The translations under genes were made by a program, and so were the position numbers. The notes beneath the pieces are model-generated. The model was not told where the DNA came from. It did not search any database and was given only the letters and a program-made list of their open reading frames with translations. From Acanthochlamys bracteata (taxonomy: Eukaryota; Streptophyta; Magnoliopsida; Pandanales; Velloziaceae): DNA of 64,000 nucleotides. The stretch covers positions 8,487,725 to 8,551,724 of the forward strand of contig CM034129.1 of assembly GCA_019914995.1 (NCBI GenBank). Reading direction: 5' to 3'. Each line of letters opens with the position of its first letter. Within the stretch, counting starts at the first letter, position 1. Positions 53,280 to 64,000 of the stretch are shown here, in pieces.

Positions 53280-54970
53280 CTTGCTTTCCCCTAGGATGTG
53301 GCTGTTCTCCATTCTCGCTTTGCTTCGCTCGCTCTCGCGCGCGTGCTTGCAGCTGTCCTTCTCGGGCTTTGGCTTTCGGGCAACGGGCTCGAAATGTGAT
53401 ACTGACCACAATTTAACCCAATCCGCCCAAATCACTTGCGGGTTTAACATGCCAGCCATGAGACATTTATAGAACACTTCGAAAAATTATAACCGTCGAT
53501 GCGCCGTCCTTACTAAATCATATCCACGGTTGTGATTAACATTCTCTAGCTATTGGTTCGGGAACCTACGTCTAGGGCTTGCGAGCGCGTTTGTGCAGTG
53601 AAATTTACAACCAAACAGCTCGTACGATGCGCACGTACATCCTGCCATTCGTTTTAAATCGTACGGCTAAATAGATTTGCATCGTAGGAAATTCTCCGTA
53701 TAGATCTGCTGGATCTGGGTTAGCCGCGTCAAGTTAATATCGGTGTATGAACGACTGTACTATACGACTTTCACTAAACCGTTCATTCAAAATGTAGACA
53801 AGAACGAACGGATAGATGATAACTCGCACCGTAGGTGTGACTGGAGAGAGATGAATTGACACGTTTTTTGACTACCCGTTTTTGAATCTGATGTTGATCC
53901 GGCAGTGTGGGTGTTGTATAGAAGAGGGTGCGGAAAAGCTGACGCGGCGATGACATGTGGGAGTTCTAAGTGGATCACGTGTGTCACCGGGGAGAGAAAG
54001 GGACCACTTCGTTTAGCTGCGGTGCGATCATGCAATGGAGAGTAGTGTTTACTACTACCGGGTTATTTTCAGAAAACCCCCTCAAGTGTTATTTAGAAAT
54101 TTTTTTTTTGTGCTGTCAGCGGAGTTTTCAGAACTGAGTTTTTGAAATTGATTTATATAAAAAGTATTTATATTTATTTGTTACTAAATTTGTAAGTTTT
54201 TACTTTTACAAGTGCAGTTTTTGGCCAAAAACTAAGCTTGATTTTGTGTTTACTTTGATTTGAAAGTGATTAAAAAATATATTTTGAAAAAAATGTTAGT
54301 TAAAAGTATTGGTTAACATGCCCTTCGGGTGTGTTCTTTTAAATTAAAATAAGTTATTTGAAAATGAGTTTTCGAATATAAATATTCTAACTAGTATAAT
54401 TGGAGGTAGTTTTAGTCTTTATATTTTATTAAACAAAAGTAAGATGGAAGTGATTATTGTATTATTTTATTAAAAATAAGCTAGAAATGATTTTTTATTG
54501 AAAAAGTTGAGTTCTGAGGATAAAATTTTATAGAAACACTTTTAAAGACAAAACTATTACGTTTATTTTACCACAGAAAAGCTGAAAAATATATAATGTG
54601 TGTCTCTTCTTTCTCCTTTCCTTTTTATTATTAAAAAGAGTATGATTTAGATACTCTATACTTAAGTCATCAATACTATACGGTTCTATTCTATTTGAAA
54701 TGGATGATATGTTCAAAACCAATTGAGAAATAGTAACAAGAAATATATTAAGCTTACGTACCAAACTTTATTGTGATCCTTACAGCCAATCTTGTGAATA
54801 TGAACATATTTCACATACATGTCATTTAAAATTCCAATATCATTTCATTTGATTCCATAAAAAACAAGATTGTAAGTCATTTATACTGAATTTAAATTTC
54901 TATAAATTAACAATGAAGAATTTTATCAAATTGATGTAGTTAAGCTCAAGGATACATTTCATGTACTCAT
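53280..54970. other. GTE upstream region and intergenic sequence
   Basis: 53280-54060 is GC-richer and probably holds the GTE promoter; no gene is recognised. 54060-54970 is AT-rich. Confidence 0.4.
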
Positions 54971-54971
54971 A

Positions 54972-55222
54972 TAAGGGACGTTTTGGAGTGATTAAAATAA
55001 TAAGCTTTTATGAATATATCTTATTTTGAAGCTTTTTGTAAAACAAGTATAGCTTTTGTTACCTACGAAATAAAATTGTATATATAACTATTGTACTACA
55101 TACAATTCACATATATATTTCAAATTTTAAAATTTTTTTAAAATATTGTAAAAAATTTGTCGAAAAACGTAAAACAATTTCAGAATAAAAAGTAATGACA
55201 TAAGCACTGCCAAACATTTTCA
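54972..55222. mobile_element. ~250-bp MITE, family member
   Basis: Left gggacgttttggagtgatta and complement of the right end (aaaatgtttggcagtgctta) are imperfect inverted repeats. The interior is AT-rich and non-coding. Confidence 0.6.
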
Positions 55223-58200
55223 TTGAACATATTGCACACCTGGTGCATCCGCCACAAGATTAATTTGAAAGTCAATATTTATGAAGCTTGATTGAAGGGG
55301 TAACTATGAGAAATATTCGTGGTGAATCAATAGAAACATTAGCTTCTCAATCATTGTGTTTTTTCTTTTTACTTGTTACTATAACATATGCTATAAAACA
55401 AAGCACTAGTGATACTTATCAATATACATATGATATCGATTAAGCCTATTCCTTGGAGCATTGATATTGAACCTACACTCTCTGATTGAAAGTTTCTTTG
55501 CATATTTTGAATTGGGAGCTCATATGAATTATGAGAACATAATCGATAAAAGTTAAAAAGTATAGTTTAGTTTTCTATGACTTATTTAGAAATATCTATT
55601 GTTAAGATTTCATCGTCAGAAACCTCCATCTCCTCCTTCGCTCTCTCGATCTGTCTAGGGATCATATGAAACTATTCACAGTATGTCTACCTTATTTGGC
55701 CAATTATCTTACTCATATTTCATGGGTCCTATGAAATTTTGTGGTAAGATTAGACCGTGACACCACGAAACGATTTATGTTACAATTTGCTAAGAATCGA
55801 GTTGGAACTTCACAAAAAAATTTACATACAAAAAAAGTAAATTATAGCAGTGAAAAAAATGAAAGTAAAAAATAAAGAAAATAATTTAATTTAATTCTTT
55901 GATTCCCTTCAACAAGTATATATTATAGCTCTGTCATTTTTCTAAATTTGTCCAAAGTCGTTAAGGCACTTGAGTTTTGTTAACTCAAGCAATCTTAACT
56001 AACAAAATAACTTACTGTTAAGAGCCATAAAACAAGCAAATAAAATACTTACTAGATAACCCAATACTCCTAACTCAAGTATTCCTTCTATAATCTTATA
56101 TTTTAACAGTTTCACAAAATATTATCTCCCCTTAATCCATCTCCTATGTCGCATGTTTGTATGCATCAAGGCAAGAGATTCTGATGCAAATACTTATAAA
56201 TGTTTTTTATTTCTATTGGTGAAGTGTGTTAGAAATTTCAACTTCGTGCTTTTTTCACTAGTATTGTCATGTTTTCTAAAGCTCTCCCACTTATGCGTTC
56301 TAGTTACCATTGTCATCAATTATGTGAAATGGAGCTAATAGATTTAGTATAAGTAGATGTAATCTTCTTTTACTTTTGATAGTTTTTTAATGGTTAGAGT
56401 CTATACTTTGAATTGGATAGTTTTTTAATATATTGTAATATGTTTCTACCTGTGCTATTTCGCCAAGCTGGCAGGGATGAAGATCGTTGAAAATGTCTTC
56501 CTTAATGTTACCCCTTCCTTTTTAGGGAAGATCTTATTAGACAGCGATTCTTGAAACTTTTGTATGGAGAAGATCTCTCAACAATCGACATTGACGAAGT
56601 ACAACATTGATGAGGCCATGGATCATCTTTTTGCAGACAGTTACAGGACCTAGCAAGGCTTTTCTAGTAACATTATTAAGAGAGGGAAAGATAATAGTTG
56701 TACGAATTAGTGACTAAATACAAGACAATGACATGGTGGAGATCATGCAAGGAAAAGTCCCATGATCAGTAGTAACTATAAACATTCAACTTCTGCACCA
56801 AATAGTGAATTCTATATTGCTTTTGAGATCTTTGAACTGGGTTAGTTCATAATCGGTCATATGTATGACGAAATTTTATACCTATAGGCGTAAAATCTTG
56901 CAGATTCATATTCAGATGGCTTAGATTCTTGAATGACTAGGTAATTCCTAAAGAACATAATACTACTAATTAGAAAGCTTATTTTCTCGTTTATATCTCT
57001 CATTAGTTTCTCAATATAATTTATTGTTATGATTCTAAAGCATGCTATTTCCTTAAGTTTGGATTATGGTTTAATCAAAATTACGAATGCTAGGCATCTA
57101 CATAAACAATCAGTTGCCATTCCCTCGCCAGTTTTAGTTAAGACACAAGCTTTCGGATGAGATGGCATATGATCAAATTCTTAGGGACCATGCAAGCAGT
57201 TGGTCTTTAGACTTTTGTGTATACCTACATTTTTTAGTACAAGTGAGAATCTTTTTTGAATTTCTTATCCTTTTCTTTTTCATGCAAGACTAAACTGGCC
57301 TTTGATCATTTTTAAGATGATTATATTTCATTCTCTCCTCATTACCACTTAAGGTCGGGTGTTTTTCAGTCGATTTTGTTTCTTAAATTCTCTCATATGG
57401 TCAAGAGTATGCATCAGAACCAATTATTGGATTGGCAGGTTTTGAGAACTTAACCTTTTCGGTCAACATTCATGAACTAACTATTTGGCGCCTACATGTG
57501 ATGTTGCAGCAAGTTCAATAGAATGTTAAGTTCTCCTAATATTGTTCGAGCTTATCCAAATACAGATCAGGAATGTAGGAAGTCTGCTCAAAAGAAGAGT
57601 GTCATATCTCACTTATGTAGTGTAATGATCACATTGCTAACTCTTTTTAGCTAGAGAGTCTTGAATATCTCCGAAATTGGATTTATAGTATCAATGGTCA
57701 TGCCACCAACTCAACAATCAAAGGACACTCTTTTGGTCTTCTTTTAATGACTGCTTTGGCGAACATTGAGGGCATGCCGGTAAGTGTTTAGTGAGCCTAG
57801 AAGTTATTCTATAGAGTTATGGACAAGTTTATAATCTTAAGAAATTTTTCTAGATGTCATCGAATTCAGTTACAACCTACGCATTAATTTGAAATGCATA
57901 TTAATGCAATGGTTTTGATGTTTATATGTAGGTTTGCTTTAACCAAAAGGTTTCTTGGTGGTGTATGCATGCATTAGAGTGCTCTTACAAAAGCAACAAT
58001 ATCCAACATTCATAAGGACATTCTCCGTGAGCCACTACAACTAGTATATGGTGTCGACATTATTTCTAATTCAAACAGTGGTCTTGGACGCATGAGCAAA
58101 TGTGTTACGATATTTTTCTATGGATAAGAAATTCAGTATCTCAAAAACATATGAGTGTTTGTATTTGAATAATAAAATGGGTTGATTTAAGATCTTTTAT

Positions 58201-58830
58201 TCGTAGTCGATTTTGTAAATTTACAATCACTTTGCCCTCTTCTCTCTAGGATAACAAAAGGTGTTGAGGATGTTGGTAACTTTATCAGAGATGAAGGAGG
58301 TACCCTTGCAAAAAGGCCTTTTTTAGGAAGGTGCTGAAGTTTTAACAAAACCTCATGGTGCAAAGTTTTTTAGAGTAGAGGACTTTGTGCAGGGTGTGGA
58401 AAAGGAAATAATCGGTGCTATTACTCAACTTGTAAGCGTTGTTCTTAATCTTTAACAAAAACCATAGAGGGGCCTAGTGCATAAGGATGAGAATTGCTTT
58501 CTGCTATTACATTAGAAGAAGAGTTACTTTATAGACGCCTTCCTCGAACTATAAGTGGAGATAGTTGTTGCACTCTTATGATAAGTTTTGGTAATATGAC
58601 AGGTTGGTTTCTTTTTGGGGTAAATTGTTGAATTAATTTTACATACAATTAAGAAAGTAATTCTTCATGGATACCAATTCTGTTATGCACTTCAAATAAT
58701 GTTGATGTCTACATTTAGTTATTGCTAAGATCTGAATCTATTATAGTTTGTGTTCATGCTAAAATCATTAAAAATATATACGATGGAGTAGTCACTAAAG
58801 TACTACCGTAACGGTGATGTTAGTAAATAG
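55223..58830. other. decayed gene-like sequence, family not recognised
   Basis: Base composition is less AT-rich than the flanks and several plus-strand stretches look like exon relics. About 56525-56610 gives REDLIRQRF then LKLLYGEDLSTIDIDE. About 58255-58440 gives GVEDVGNFIRDEGGTLAKRP and, in another frame, EGAEVLTKPHGAKFFRVED followed by VQGVEKEIIGAITQL. Stops and frame changes occur throughout. I cannot name the parent gene, and it may be several unrelated fragments. Confidence 0.4.
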
Positions 58831-58839
58831 TTTTCAATT

Positions 58840-59560
58840 AATATAGGTTTACATCAAGGTTTAGCTTTAAATGCTTACTTATTTATTTTTAGTAATAGAT
58901 GAACTCACTTGACATATTCAAAATGAATACTATAATGTATGTTATTCATCATGATATAATTTTAGTGGCCAAGACAAACAAAAAAATTACTATAAAATTA
59001 AAATATTGAGAAGTATCTTAAAATTTAGAAGTATTAGATGAAGTAGGAATAAATAAGTACATGTATTAAATAAATAAATACTATTTTAATAAATATAAGA
59101 ATGACGATAATACTGTTGTTCTCATAGAAGATTGTGATGTACCGTAAAACGATAGTTTTAAATATTTAGTTTAGATTATTCATAATGAATAATGAATTGA
59201 AGAATATGTTATGTATATTATTAAAACATGATGGATGAAATGTCGAGATGCTACGGAATCTTATTTAATAAGAAAATTCTTTTAAAGCTGAAATATCAGC
59301 TTTATATAATTATCATTCGACATGTAATGTTATACAGTAGTAAGTGATGGGCTACTAAAGGTCAAAATATTCATAATATAGATGTAGTGATAATGATGAT
59401 ATTTAGATGAATTTGTGAGTATATTAAGATTGATAAAATATGAAATGAGAGTATACACTAGAAGCAGCTTTGCGTCAATTGAGAACAGGTTAAAAGAATG
59501 TAGGCTTAGATGGTTCGGACATATCTTGCGCAAATCAAAATGCTATAGTGAATAAAAATA
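58840..59560 (+). pseudogene. LINE-type reverse transcriptase relic (C-terminal part)
   Basis: Plus-strand frames with many stops still show the order of a plant non-LTR reverse transcriptase: GLHQGLALNAYLF, then a decayed catalytic area (familiar as LFADDIVL), then MLYSS-WATKGQNIH, where active copies have a LYG-ECW motif, and finally RLRWFGH-like text (ggcttagatggttcggacata). No intact ORF, target duplication or poly-A tail was located. Confidence 0.65.
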
Positions 59561-59630
59561 ATTCGATTTTATTTGAACACTTTATGAAACAAACGGAACT
59601 AACTTGCCTAGGGTGGTGCAGAATTTTAAA

Positions 59631-59817
59631 AAATTGGATGTTTCAACAAGTAGCGAAATTTTTGAAAAGTACAAAAAATTATATATCGTAAAATCTTTAT
59701 ATATGTCATTTTTATTAATTCTTTTAGTAAAAAAGACAAACTTAAATTTTTGAAAAATTTCTAAAATATTTGTTATTATATAAAAGCTCTATTTTATAAG
59801 CTATTCTAAACGTTCCC
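59631..59817. mobile_element. MITE, family member (boundaries tentative)
   Basis: The complement of the right end, agggaacgtttagaatagct, closely matches the left end of the 43.75 kb copy. The left end ggatgtttcaacaagtagc is a weaker partner. Confidence 0.5.
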
Positions 59818-60033
59818 TAAGACTTAAGAATTTCATTCTTTCACATTGTTAACTATATGAAACTAAAATATTACTGTATATTTGTAAGACCTTATTTTAC
59901 ATCTTTCTAAATTAACAAATTAAATATATATTATATTTTTTAATTATAAAATAATATATAGTTTGAAGAATAATAAACTATATTTTCATAGAGATACATA
60001 AATATGTTACAAAGTAGTTTTATTAGTCTAAGG

Positions 60034-60195
60034 TGCGGTTTGGCTAAGTGTATGAGATATTTTTACTTCTAAAACTCACTTCACATTTTAAAATAATTTT
60101 TTAAATATTTATATAATATTTAAAAAATTATGAAATATAAAAAATATATGTGATAAAATTATATATATATATATGGGATAGGATATAGGCACACG
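60034..60195. other. AT-rich sequence with (AT)n run, left flank of foldback 2
   Basis: Begins gcggtttggctaag, a MITE-like end. An (at)n run at about 60158-60175 and another at about 60594-60616 flank the foldback element. Confidence 0.4.
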
Positions 60196-60210
60196 TAATT
60201 TTTAGAAGCA

Positions 60211-60570
60211 CATGTGTGCATATGTCGGCAAAAAATAGTCAAAAAATTTTCAAATCTAATCTCCACCGTTGAATATGAAAAACCATGAGTTAAGAACATC
60301 TTGATGAAATTTCAGCTCAATCGAAATACGAACCAACCTCCATCGAAATTCTTGATCAAAGTGATACAAAAATAAAATATATATGTTTTGTCAAATTTAA
60401 TTTTTTATATTATTTTGATCAAGAGTTCCAATAGAGGTTGATTCGTATTTCGATTGAATTGAATTCTATCAACATATTCTCAAATTCATAGTTCTTTGTA
60501 TCCAATAATAGAGATTATATTTAGAGATCTCATCGGACACCTTTGGTCGGTATGTGCACACATGTATTTT
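60211..60570. mobile_element. foldback (long inverted repeat) element 2
   Basis: Arms about 60211-60372 and 60401-60570 are imperfect reverse complements. Outer words are catgtgtgcatatgtcgg and ggtcggtatgtgcacacatg; inner words are cttgatcaaagtgatac and attattttgatcaag. The loop is about 28 bases. Shared words (aaatttcag(c/t)tcaat(c/t)gaa, cgacct/aacct) place it with foldback 1 at 42.6 kb. Confidence 0.8.
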
Positions 60571-61056
60571 TAAAATAACATATACTTATATCATATATAT
60601 ATATATATATATATAATTTTATTAGTTTTAAATAAAAAATTAAACTCATTTTTAAAAAATGATTAAACTATCTTTTATTTAAAAGAATATTTCATAAACA
60701 CATTTTAGACGTCCCCAACGATCCATCCTAGCATTATCATATCAATTCTACTTCGTTTTTCACACTTGTTGCTAGTATTGTTTCATAAGAGAACCAGCAT
60801 GTGTATGAATCAGCAAAACCCCAAACGAAGCAACTGTATCATATCAAATATGTGTGTACCACTTCACCAAACTGTGGGCATCAGGGTCATTTTGCTTCTA
60901 ATTATTCCAAACCAAGCAATCAACTATCAATTATAAAGTTAAATAAATTTATCCCTATCTGGAACAATCTACCTAAATTCCAATAGTACCCTTTCTCTCT
61001 CTCTCTTCTCTAGCACAGAGAGAACACTTGCAAAAGCAAAGCTTCTAAGCAGCAAC

Positions 61057-61085
61057 AGAAGAGAGAGAGAGAGAGAGAGAGAGAA
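61057..61085. repeat. (GA)n microsatellite
   Basis: An uninterrupted gagaga run. Together with the upstream (CT)n at 60993-61010 it could pair as a hairpin in the transcript leader. Confidence 0.9.
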
Positions 61086-61185
61086 GACCGAAGACAGCGA
61101 AAGCTTCAAGCTAAGGGAAACGCAGAGAGGTTCAACAGAAAGATTCACCAACTTGATCTCGTTCTCATTGACCAAATTGTTTAAT

Positions 61186-61210
61186 TCTTCTTCTTCTTCT
61201 TCTTCTTCTT
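61186..61210. repeat. (TTC)n microsatellite
   Basis: About eight ttc units in the leader region. Confidence 0.9.
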
Positions 61211-61698
61211 GAGGGAACCTGAATCACAGTGAAAATTTCTCGCAATTTGGTCCTGGAAGTCTTGGATCCGGCAGCAATTGGTAACCCAGAAGCGATTTCT
61301 CATTGGAATTCGTGCTGTGGAAGTAATTCATCTCAGCGGTCGTGAATTTACTGCTGGGACCCTAGCGGCAGTAGTTGATCACTTGGGTGCTCACAAGTTT
61401 TTACCTTTTGCATTCTGTGTTTAGAAAATGAAAATGCCTGAGATTGCTTGAGATTGTAGTGTGCTAAGTCGGTTTCTTCTTTTTTGTTTTTTCGTTGAAA
61501 ATTGGAAGTTTGCACTTGATTCAGTTGGAGAAAGATTGTTTCTTTAACTCAAATTGCATATGGTTGATTGTCAGGTGCAGCGTTAATGGCACTGCAGCGT
61601 TTGATAGATATTAGAGTCACAGGAGCTCGCAGTTTGGTTTGGAAGGTTGTTGCTTTATTTGGATCTCGCTGAAGTTATACAGTACGTGGTGGTTAAAG

Positions 61699-64000
61699 AT
61701 GCCACCTTCTCCATCAATGAGGTACTCTCCTGGAAGGGAACATAAGAGAGGCCGCAGCTTCGAGAGTGGATTGCAGGTGAAGCCCACAAAGGATGATGAT
61801 CTTGTTCTGTTCAATGAAATGCAGACCAAGGAGAGGGAAGGCTTCTTGCTTGAAATGAATGATGACATTGATGATTCTATTGGTAATACTTGATTTTGGT
61901 AGTGTAGTTAGAGAAGGGAACTCTGTTGTTTATGTCATATAATGAGTGACTGTTAATTGTGCCTTTTTTCAGCGAAGTTGAGGTACTTTTCAGAAAAGAA
62001 GCAAGGAGTCAATATTCTATCTCGAGGAGAGAGCAGTGATCTACTTAAAGCAGATGGAGACAAAACTGACTATGACTGGTGAGATGTTTGAATTCAGGAC
62101 TTAGTTTGTTGTCTGCTTAGTTATGCATATAGCATTAGGAGGTTTTTGTAGTTGCCATCATTTGTTATGTGTTATTAAATTTTTGCTCAGGCTACCTTGC
62201 GTAAAGCCTTTTGTATATGAAAATTGACAATACTGGTACCATTTTGGTTTTCCAATTTACTTTGAAAGATCAATTTGATCCTTGTCCAATTTGGTCTTTC
62301 AGTTACTCTGAAATGTACTGAGAGTACTCGTGATATTCCTCGTTAAACATTGTATATGTTCTTCATCTTACTAACCCCTTACCGTTGGAATAAATGATAT
62401 GTGAAGGCCAACAGACAATTTTGTTGTGGAAACTTCTAAAAGGTTTTGAGCCATCTTTTCTTGAGTATAATTCAGTGTGACTTAGGCTCAGTATGACTGG
62501 TTTGATACTTTCACATGATAAGGACTATTTATTGGCTAAATTAGTCCAAAATTGATTGCGATCCATGTTGGTTTCTGCTGCAACTTAAAGTGCTAAATGA
62601 TTCGGAGCCAAATAAGCTTATTAGTTCTGAAATTACACTTCTGGATTGTCATTTGCCTTCTAAGTGAAGGAACATCTTAACTTTGGTCTGTGATTGTTAT
62701 ATAAAATCCAATTTATAACCAAAGTGTGCTTACTTTTTTGTGCTTTACTGTTGCTAATCAGGTTGCTAACTCCTCCTGATACTCCACTTTTCTCGTCCTT
62801 GGATGATGATGAGCCTCAACAACTCAACCTGGCACCTCGTGGCAGGACGAGAAGTCAACCTATTGCCATTTCAAGATCATCCATGGTAAGCAACATGTTA
62901 CCTGTTTTTGTTGATATTCTCAGAGCTCTGTGGCTTATTATCAAATCACTCTTCTCATCAATGCTTCCTTCTTGCGTTAGTCTTCATATAACACGGAGAG
63001 GCCTCACAGGACTAGTAGAGGCAGTTCCAGTCCTCGTCGGTTGAGCCCATCTTCTCGATCAAGCAGTAGCATAGGCCCATCGAGAGGAAGGGCTTCTTCT
63101 GTTCCTCGGTCTAGCTCACCTGCTCTTCAACGATCAGCAACACCTTCAAAAAGGCCTTCTACTCCTCCAAATAAACCTTCCATACCTACTCAAAGGCCTA
63201 TAACTCCCACTCTAAGAAGAGCCAGCACTAGCTCGAGTTGGCAGACATCCTCATCAACAAAAAAAAGAACCTCTACTATGAAGTCAACTCGAGGGAACTC
63301 GGCATCTCCAAAATTAGGAGGATGGCAGTCAAACCTCCCAGGTTTACCTTCCGATGCACCCCCGAATCTTCGAACTTCTTTATCTGATAGGGCAGCATCA
63401 TATGTGAGAGGTTCCTCTCCAGCTTCTAGAAATGGAAGCGACTCATCATCCAAATACAGAAGACAGTCAGTTTCCCCCTCTGCATCTAGAAGTGGCTCAT
63501 CACACAGTTATGAGCGAGACCATTACAGCTCTTATAGTAGGGGATCAGTAGCATCATCAGGTGAGGATGATGCTGATTCCCTGCATTCTGCTACTGCAGT
63601 GTTCTCAGTAAGCCCCACCTCAAAGAAGCATATTGTCCTGGGGAACAGTAGAGCAATACCATTCTCCAAAAAACCCTCAAGAGCTCCTTATGCAAGTTCT
63701 GCTCCAAAACGATTTGATTCTGCACTTCGACAGGTGACATTTCCTTGCTGTTTCTTTTGTTATTATATATTTTTATTCAATCTTAGTGTTGTACGATAAA
63801 GTTATGTGTAGATAATTTTGTAGTGGGTCGTTAAAAACTACTTTTGCCACAATTTTCTTTTGGTAAGAGTTTGTGATTGTGATATGAATTAACTTAAAAG
63901 CACAAAAATTAAGTCTATTTGCATGTTGATTTGTAGGATCATCACAAGGCTCCCCAGAATATGTTTAGGCCACTGTTATCTAGTGTACCTTCAACCACTT
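61699..64000 (+). CDS. Ser/Arg/Pro-rich basic protein, partial (continues past the right edge)
   Basis: Exons 61699-61882, 61973-62078, 62762-62885, 62981-63733 and 63937 to beyond 64000 join in frame. The protein starts MPPSPSMRYSPGREHKRGR. It contains LVLFNEMQTKEREGFLLE, then an acidic DDIDDSIAKLR segment. Next is DYDWLLTPPDTPLFSSLDDD, the hallmark of a plant family often annotated as proline-rich or FLO11-like (Arabidopsis At2g40070/At3g09000 group, from memory). The remainder is low-complexity Ser/Pro/Arg text: PSSRSSSSIGPSRGRASSVP, TPSKRPSTPPNKPSIPTQRP. Some members of this group have been described as basic proline-rich microtubule-associated proteins, so a cytoskeletal role is possible but is inference. 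No membrane or signal segment is seen. The upstream open frame has no ATG, which supports the start at 61699. Confidence 0.85.

Larger units (their letters stand above)
60720..61698 (+). promoter_or_regulatory. promoter and leader of the Ser/Arg/Pro-rich protein gene
   Basis: A CT run (60993-61010), a GA run (61057-61085) and a TTC run (about 61186-61210) mark a leader-like, purine/pyrimidine-strand-biased region. A 5' UTR intron is possible, with an acceptor near 61575 (gattgtcag). No TATA box was fixed. Confidence 0.5.

Overview
This window is nuclear DNA from a flowering plant, probably a dicot; I cannot name the species. The evidence is GT-AG spliced genes, an AT-rich intergenic background full of decayed transposable elements, and plant-only families: a SOG1-type NAC factor, a P-class PPR protein, chloroplast stromal HSP70 with a transit peptide, a GTE bromodomain protein and cytosolic GAPC. 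There are five complete multi- or single-exon genes, one small gene and one gene cut by the right edge.

Layout. 1-6.4 kb: a SOG1/ANAC044-like NAC gene (+, six exons, 401 aa). 6.4-9.8 kb: a decayed Copia LTR element on the minus strand with two smaller elements inside it. 10.6-10.9 kb: a small basic protein of 84 aa built on an 11-residue repeat. 11.7-19.8 kb: two tandem copies of a MAD2-like (spindle checkpoint HORMA protein) pseudogene on the minus strand. The second copy is broken inside an exon by a ~3.9 kb CACTA-type transposon complex that carries intron-containing pieces of two unrelated genes, an ALS1/ABCB27-type ABC transporter and a plasma-membrane H+-ATPase. 20.5-21.1 kb: a terminal-inverted-repeat element. 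24.6-27.7 kb: GAPC (+, 12 exons, 337 aa). 28.8-30.4 kb: an intronless PPR gene (+, 506 aa). 30.8-32.6 kb: pseudogene fragments, one from an ankyrin-repeat family.

33.6-38.3 kb: chloroplast HSP70 (-, 8 exons, 702 aa), with an internal duplication in its second intron. 38.9-47 kb: gene-free; it holds one transposon with a clear 8-bp target duplication, members of a ~240 bp MITE family and a foldback element. 47.3-52.7 kb: a GTE-type bromodomain/NET protein (-, 10 coding exons, 750 aa). 53-61 kb: decayed gene-like sequence, a LINE reverse-transcriptase relic, more MITEs and a second foldback. 61.7-64 kb: the 5' part of a Ser/Arg/Pro-rich basic protein gene (+), which continues past the edge.

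The intact genes are housekeeping or regulatory loci with no evident joint pathway (DNA-damage transcription, glycolysis, organelle RNA processing, plastid protein folding, chromatin reading, probably cytoskeleton). The most informative part is 11.7-19.8 kb, where pseudogene decay, tandem duplication and insertion of a gene-capturing transposon can be ordered in time from the sequence. I found no clear novel biological system. All exon models come from reading splice sites and family conservation by eye, without transcript support.
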